From Comamonadaceae bacterium (GTDB taxonomy: Bacteria; Pseudomonadota; Gammaproteobacteria; Burkholderiales; Burkholderiaceae_C), in NCBI GenBank assembly GCA_947475495.1, contig CANJNX010000011.1, forward strand, positions 1 to 9,908: 9,908 nt of DNA, read 5' to 3'. The first letter of the stretch is position 1; each line of letters starts with the position of its first letter. A model generated the notes under the pieces. It was not told where the DNA came from, did no database searches, and was given only the letters and a program-made list of their open reading frames with translations. Made by a program: the position numbers and the translations under genes. This document shows positions 7,563 to 9,908 of the stretch, piece after piece.

Positions 7563-8290
7563 ACCCCTCGGGCGGGTGGGTCTGGCATTGGCACGCTTGG
7601 AGACACCAACACGCCTGGCAAGAAAGTGTTCTCCAACTGGGGCAATGGTTGGAAGAAACTCCAACGTCCTCTAAAGAACTGTTGTTGATTGGCGCAAGCG
7701 CGGGCTGGATGATGCCAAGTGCGTGGTTACAGCGCTTTGAAAAAGTCACCACCTTTGACATTGACATTTTTGCCGCTCCGCTTTTTCGCAGGCGCCACGG
7801 GCCTGCGCTTCAAGCTTCAGGAACCCAACTGCGCTGCCATACCAGCGACGCATTAACGCATTTGCAAACTGTGCTTCGCGCCCACAGGCGCGCTGCGGTA
7901 TTGTTTGACAACGTGTTGGGGCAAGTGCGTTTCCACCACCCAACCGTCGACGAAGCCAGCCAGCGCATTGAAACAATCACCAAAGCCTTGCGCGGAAGAA
8001 GCTGGGGCAGCATCCACGACGCCTACTCAGGCAAAGTGGTTCCCAGCCCACGCCCACGCCCCCTCCCCTCCCGACTGAAAACCCTGCAAACGCCACACCA
8101 TGTCTCAGACAGCGCCCGCATGGCAAGCCCGGACTTTGCCGAATTTGGCAAACAACTTCAGCCCCAAGGCGAATGGCTAGACCACCTCACCGCCAACGTC
8201 TTCCCCGAAGGCACCCCCGTCCACCACATCGCTTGGCCTTACAGTAGGGCCTATTGCCACTGGCTCCAAGCGGGGTGGGTGGCAGCTTAA
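7559..8290 (+). CDS. Uncharacterised protein, class I SAM-methyltransferase-like pattern, coupled to fliJ
   Basis: I do not recognise this gene as a named family. The 243-residue product shows a Rossmann-like pattern. A hydrophobic strand and glycine-containing loop, LLLIGASAGW (41-50), is followed about 16 residues later by a strand ending in acidic residues, TTFDID (64-69), as in motifs I and II of SAM-dependent methyltransferases. A second strand, AVLFDNVLGQ (113-122), stands where motif IV would be, and WGSIHDAYSG (149-158) resembles a later strand. The N-terminus is rich in Trp and His. A proline-rich loop at 161-170 follows. No signal peptide or membrane segment is seen. The ATG overlaps the fliJ stop (ATGA), with no good Shine-Dalgarno of its own, so it is probably translated by coupling within the flagellar operon. 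Methyltransferase activity and any flagellar substrate are inference. Confidence 0.85.
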   Translation: MNPSGGWVWHWHAWRHQHAWQESVLQLGQWLEETPTSSKELLLIGASAGWMMPSAWLQRFEKVTTFDIDIFAAPLFRRRHGPALQASGTQLRCHTSDALTHLQTVLRAHRRAAVLFDNVLGQVRFHHPTVDEASQRIETITKALRGRSWGSIHDAYSGKVVPSPRPRPLPSRLKTLQTPHHVSDSARMASPDFAEFGKQLQPQGEWLDHLTANVFPEGTPVHHIAWPYSRAYCHWLQAGWVAA

Positions 8291-8293
8291 AGG
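8289..8293 (+). promoter_or_regulatory. Ribosome binding site choosing the TTG start at 8302
   Basis: AAAGG overlaps the TAA stop (8288-8290) of the preceding gene and stands 8 bases before TTG at 8302. It would lie too close to serve the alternative GTG at 8293, and downstream of the more distant TTG at 8254. The overlap with the upstream stop would allow a terminating ribosome to restart here. Confidence 0.5.
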
Positions 8294-8301
8294 TGTCTTT
8301 T

Positions 8302-9174
8302 TTGAGTCCACTAAAGTTATTGAGAACCCAGGCCCGCAAGATAGCAGGCAGCTTTGCACTGGTGGTTTTAGCCAGTTGTGGGGGGGGGTCGTCCGATGGT
8401 TCAGGGGGGACGACTACGCAGCTTAAAGGGTACTACCAGGCCACCGCATTGATTGGCGGAATTAGTAAAGAATTCATGACCTTGATAGTGCCTAGCACTG
8501 GAGTCAATGCAAATTGGTATGGGTGGCATTTCATTGCCGAAGACATTAACAATGTGGGTGATGAAGCGAATCTATTCACAGGCACACTTTCACTGGGTTC
8601 GAATGGAGCTGCGCAGTCTAACAACAGTGGCATCTTGAGTTACTCCAGTGCCGTTCCCTGGAAGGACGGCGCAGGGTCAATAGGTATTACTCAAGGCAGC
8701 TTAAGTGGTTTTGTTGGGAATATGAACTACACACCCACAGGGAGTGCACAAGTTCAAGTCGCAATGAACGCTACAGTGGCTGCAAATAATATTTACCAGT
8801 TCAGCCAAACATCTTCTCACGCATCGCTGACTGGCACGTGGACTGGGGCGTGGTCTAGCGCGGGAAACGTTATTACGTCAAACTTGGTGTTTCTGAATAA
8901 TGGCACGCTGCAAAGTGCCACCACGTTTGTCAGTTGCGATGTGAACTCGGCACCAAATGGACTTTCGCTGACACCGGTTACGGGAGCCAATTATTTCACC
9001 GTGACTGTCACGCTGCCAGTGTCTTTGTGCAGTTGGTCTACCGTCACCCCAAAAATTCTCACCGGCATCGGATTTATTCATGCTAGCGGCATCCCCTTGA
9101 CCCCAGATCGATTGGAACTCATGCTGATTGATTCCAACGGTCGAGGCATAATTTCCTACAGAGGCGTGAAGTAA
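8302..9174 (+). CDS. Putative surface lipoprotein of unknown function
   Basis: I do not recognise a named family. From TTG 8302 the product is 290 residues. It has a basic N-terminus (KLLRTQARK), a hydrophobic stretch AGSFALVVLAS, and lipobox LASC with the lipidated cysteine at residue 26, followed by a Gly/Ser linker, so it is predicted to be exported and lipid-anchored. The mature part is rich in Thr, Ser, Asn and Gly with alternating strands, suggesting beta-sandwich structure. Two cysteines (in FVSCDVN and SLCSW) could form a disulfide. The start is uncertain. TTG 8254 and GTG 8293 are in frame, but TTG 8302 has a well-spaced AAAGG and gives a normal signal peptide length. Base composition is clearly lower in GC than the flagellar genes; for example, 22 of 60 bases in 8461-8520 are G or C by hand count. 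A nine-G run follows the lipobox codon. Confidence 0.82.
   Translation: MSPLKLLRTQARKIAGSFALVVLASCGGGSSDGSGGTTTQLKGYYQATALIGGISKEFMTLIVPSTGVNANWYGWHFIAEDINNVGDEANLFTGTLSLGSNGAAQSNNSGILSYSSAVPWKDGAGSIGITQGSLSGFVGNMNYTPTGSAQVQVAMNATVAANNIYQFSQTSSHASLTGTWTGAWSSAGNVITSNLVFLNNGTLQSATTFVSCDVNSAPNGLSLTPVTGANYFTVTVTLPVSLCSWSTVTPKILTGIGFIHASGIPLTPDRLELMLIDSNGRGIISYRGVK
8380..8388 (+). repeat. Homopolymer run of nine G within the lipoprotein gene
   Basis: The run follows the TGT codon of the lipobox cysteine and is read as three GGG glycine codons. Loss or gain of one G would shift the frame. By hand translation the -1 frame reaches TGA and the +1 frame reaches TAA, each within about 25 codons, giving a truncated product. 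A further six-G run lies at 8404-8409. Confidence 0.9.
8404..8409 (+). repeat. Second short G run (six G) in the lipoprotein linker
   Basis: Six consecutive G encode part of the Gly-rich linker after the lipidation site. It is shorter and less slip-prone than the nine-G run 15 bases upstream, but adds to the unusual GGG/GG use in this small segment. Confidence 0.85.
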
Positions 9175-9229
9175 GCATGCCTAAAGTTCCCCCCACCCCG
9201 TCCGATGTCACTCCATACACCTCGGTTCC

Positions 9230-9245
9230 AAGGGCACTGTGCCTT
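9230..9245 (+). terminator. Weak hairpin in the gap before the last gene
   Basis: AAGGGCA and TGCCTT can pair (six pairs with one bulged G) around a CTG loop. It is followed by GACTTTATTT rather than a clean T run, so it is at best a weak intrinsic terminator or a structure in the leader of the next gene. The rest of the 94-base gap (9175-9268) holds a C-rich stretch and no recognisable promoter. Confidence 0.25.
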
Positions 9246-9268
9246 GACTTTATTTGCAGAGAAATCCT

Positions 9269-9908
9269 ATGAAAAGAACACTGATTGAAGTTTTTCTAGC
9301 CATCGCGCTCATTGGCGCGAGTGTCTTCGGTTGGACCAACTGGAAGCAAAACGGTGCTGCTGCGCCCCAAATCACCGAGCTCAAAGCGGCCGCTGAAGAG
9401 GCGGCCAAAACAGTCAAAACCTCGGAAGATGCGGTCAAATCGGCCGAGGAAGAGATGGCGGCTTTGCGCGAAGAGATGGCGCCGTTGGAGAGCAAAGTTC
9501 AGCAACTCGAAGCGGTCAAAGCGGCGCTGGCCAACGGCGCGACCTTGGCCGACCTGGAAGCAGCCTACAAGAAAGACAAAAATTTATCGGCAGAACGCCA
9601 GGTGGGCTTAGGCGCCCTGCGCATGTTGACCAAGGGCGCCAATGACCCTGCAACCCTGGAGTCGTTCCGCAAAGCCCTGCAGATTTCTGATTTTGGCAAC
9701 CGCAAAAACACGATTTGCGCCGCCCAAATTGGCCTGGCCGCAGCGGGTGAAAAAGTTACCATCATGTCGGAGTGCTTGCCTAAGGGCGCCAAAGATGACA
9801 AGGGTGAAAAATCGGAAGGCAAAGACGCGAAGTCCGATGGCCACGGCAAGGCCGATGACAAGCACGCCAAAGCCGACGACAAAAAAGGCGGTGCGCACGC
9901 CGCTCCCC
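9269..9908 (+). CDS. Membrane-anchored coiled-coil protein with charged His-containing tail, 3' end outside the window
   Basis: I do not recognise this family. The frame is open from ATG 9269 to the window end (213 codons) with no stop. A purine-rich GCAGAGAAA sits just upstream of the start. Residues 7-22 (EVFLAIALIGASVFGW region) form one hydrophobic helix after a short basic start, which could be a membrane anchor or an uncleaved signal. Residues 35-90 are Ala/Glu/Lys-rich with heptad-like spacing and are probably a coiled coil (EEMAALREEMAPLESKVQQL). A second helical part (92-165) follows, with Cys150 and Cys169 that could pair. From 171 the tail is almost only Lys, Asp, Gly, His and Ala, with repeats of KADDK. 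Most of the protein probably faces the periplasm. GC content and codon use return to those of the flagellar genes. Any link to the flagellum is unproven. Confidence 0.85.
   Translation, partial: MKRTLIEVFLAIALIGASVFGWTNWKQNGAAAPQITELKAAAEEAAKTVKTSEDAVKSAEEEMAALREEMAPLESKVQQLEAVKAALANGATLADLEAAYKKDKNLSAERQVGLGALRMLTKGANDPATLESFRKALQISDFGNRKNTICAAQIGLAAAGEKVTIMSECLPKGAKDDKGEKSEGKDAKSDGHGKADDKHAKADDKKGGAHAAP

Noticed and set aside
8254..8301. TTG at 8254 as start of the lipoprotein gene
   Set aside because: It overlaps the preceding gene by 37 bases and makes the signal peptide unusually long. TTG 8302 has a better spaced ribosome binding site and a standard lipoprotein signal.
9244..9273. TTGACT and TATGAA with an 18-base spacer as a sigma-70 promoter
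   Set aside because: The -10 element would overlap the ATG at 9269, so transcription would begin inside the gene it should serve.
9312..9611. Forward 99-codon frame within the last gene
   Set aside because: The translation is an Arg/Lys/Trp-rich artefact in another frame of the coiled-coil gene starting at 9269, which has a better start and a coherent protein.

Overview
The window reads as part of a flagellar basal-body and export gene cluster from a Gram-negative, motile proteobacterium. High-GC codon use, the order regulator-fliE-fliF-fliG-fliH-fliI-fliJ and the protein sequence style suggest a betaproteobacterium of the Burkholderiales, perhaps Comamonadaceae (Rhodoferax/Limnohabitans-like). 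The taxonomic placement is inference, with no database search behind it. All genes are on the + strand, and no RNA genes, insertion sequences or CRISPR arrays are visible.

Region 1 (1-1431) is the 3' part of a sigma-54-dependent activator. It has a receiver-like N-terminus that appears to have lost its phosphorylation chemistry, a complete AAA+ domain with GAFTGA, and a Fis-type helix-turn-helix. It resembles FleR/FlrC in domain layout and in lying next to fliE.

Region 2 (1452-7562) is a tightly packed run: fliE (rod-MS ring adaptor), fliF (MS ring), fliG (rotor/switch), fliH (ATPase regulator), fliI (export ATPase) and fliJ (export stalk/chaperone escort). fliG/fliH and fliH/fliI each overlap by 8 bases, so the run is very probably one co-translated operon. 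Together these proteins build the membrane-embedded rotor base and power type III export of the remaining flagellar parts.

Region 3 (7559-8290) is an unrecognised protein whose start overlaps the fliJ stop by 4 bases (ATGA). Its sequence pattern resembles a class I SAM-dependent methyltransferase fold. Its position makes it a candidate flagellum-associated gene of unknown role.

Region 4 (8302-9174) is a lower-GC gene for a predicted outer-membrane or surface lipoprotein. It has a likely TTG start, a lipobox ending LASC, and a run of nine G immediately after the lipobox cysteine codon, which could make the gene phase-variable. Region 5 (9269-end) is an incomplete gene for a membrane-anchored coiled-coil protein with a strongly charged, His-containing C-terminal tail. 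The flagellar operon probably ends before or within regions 4-5, but no convincing terminator is visible.
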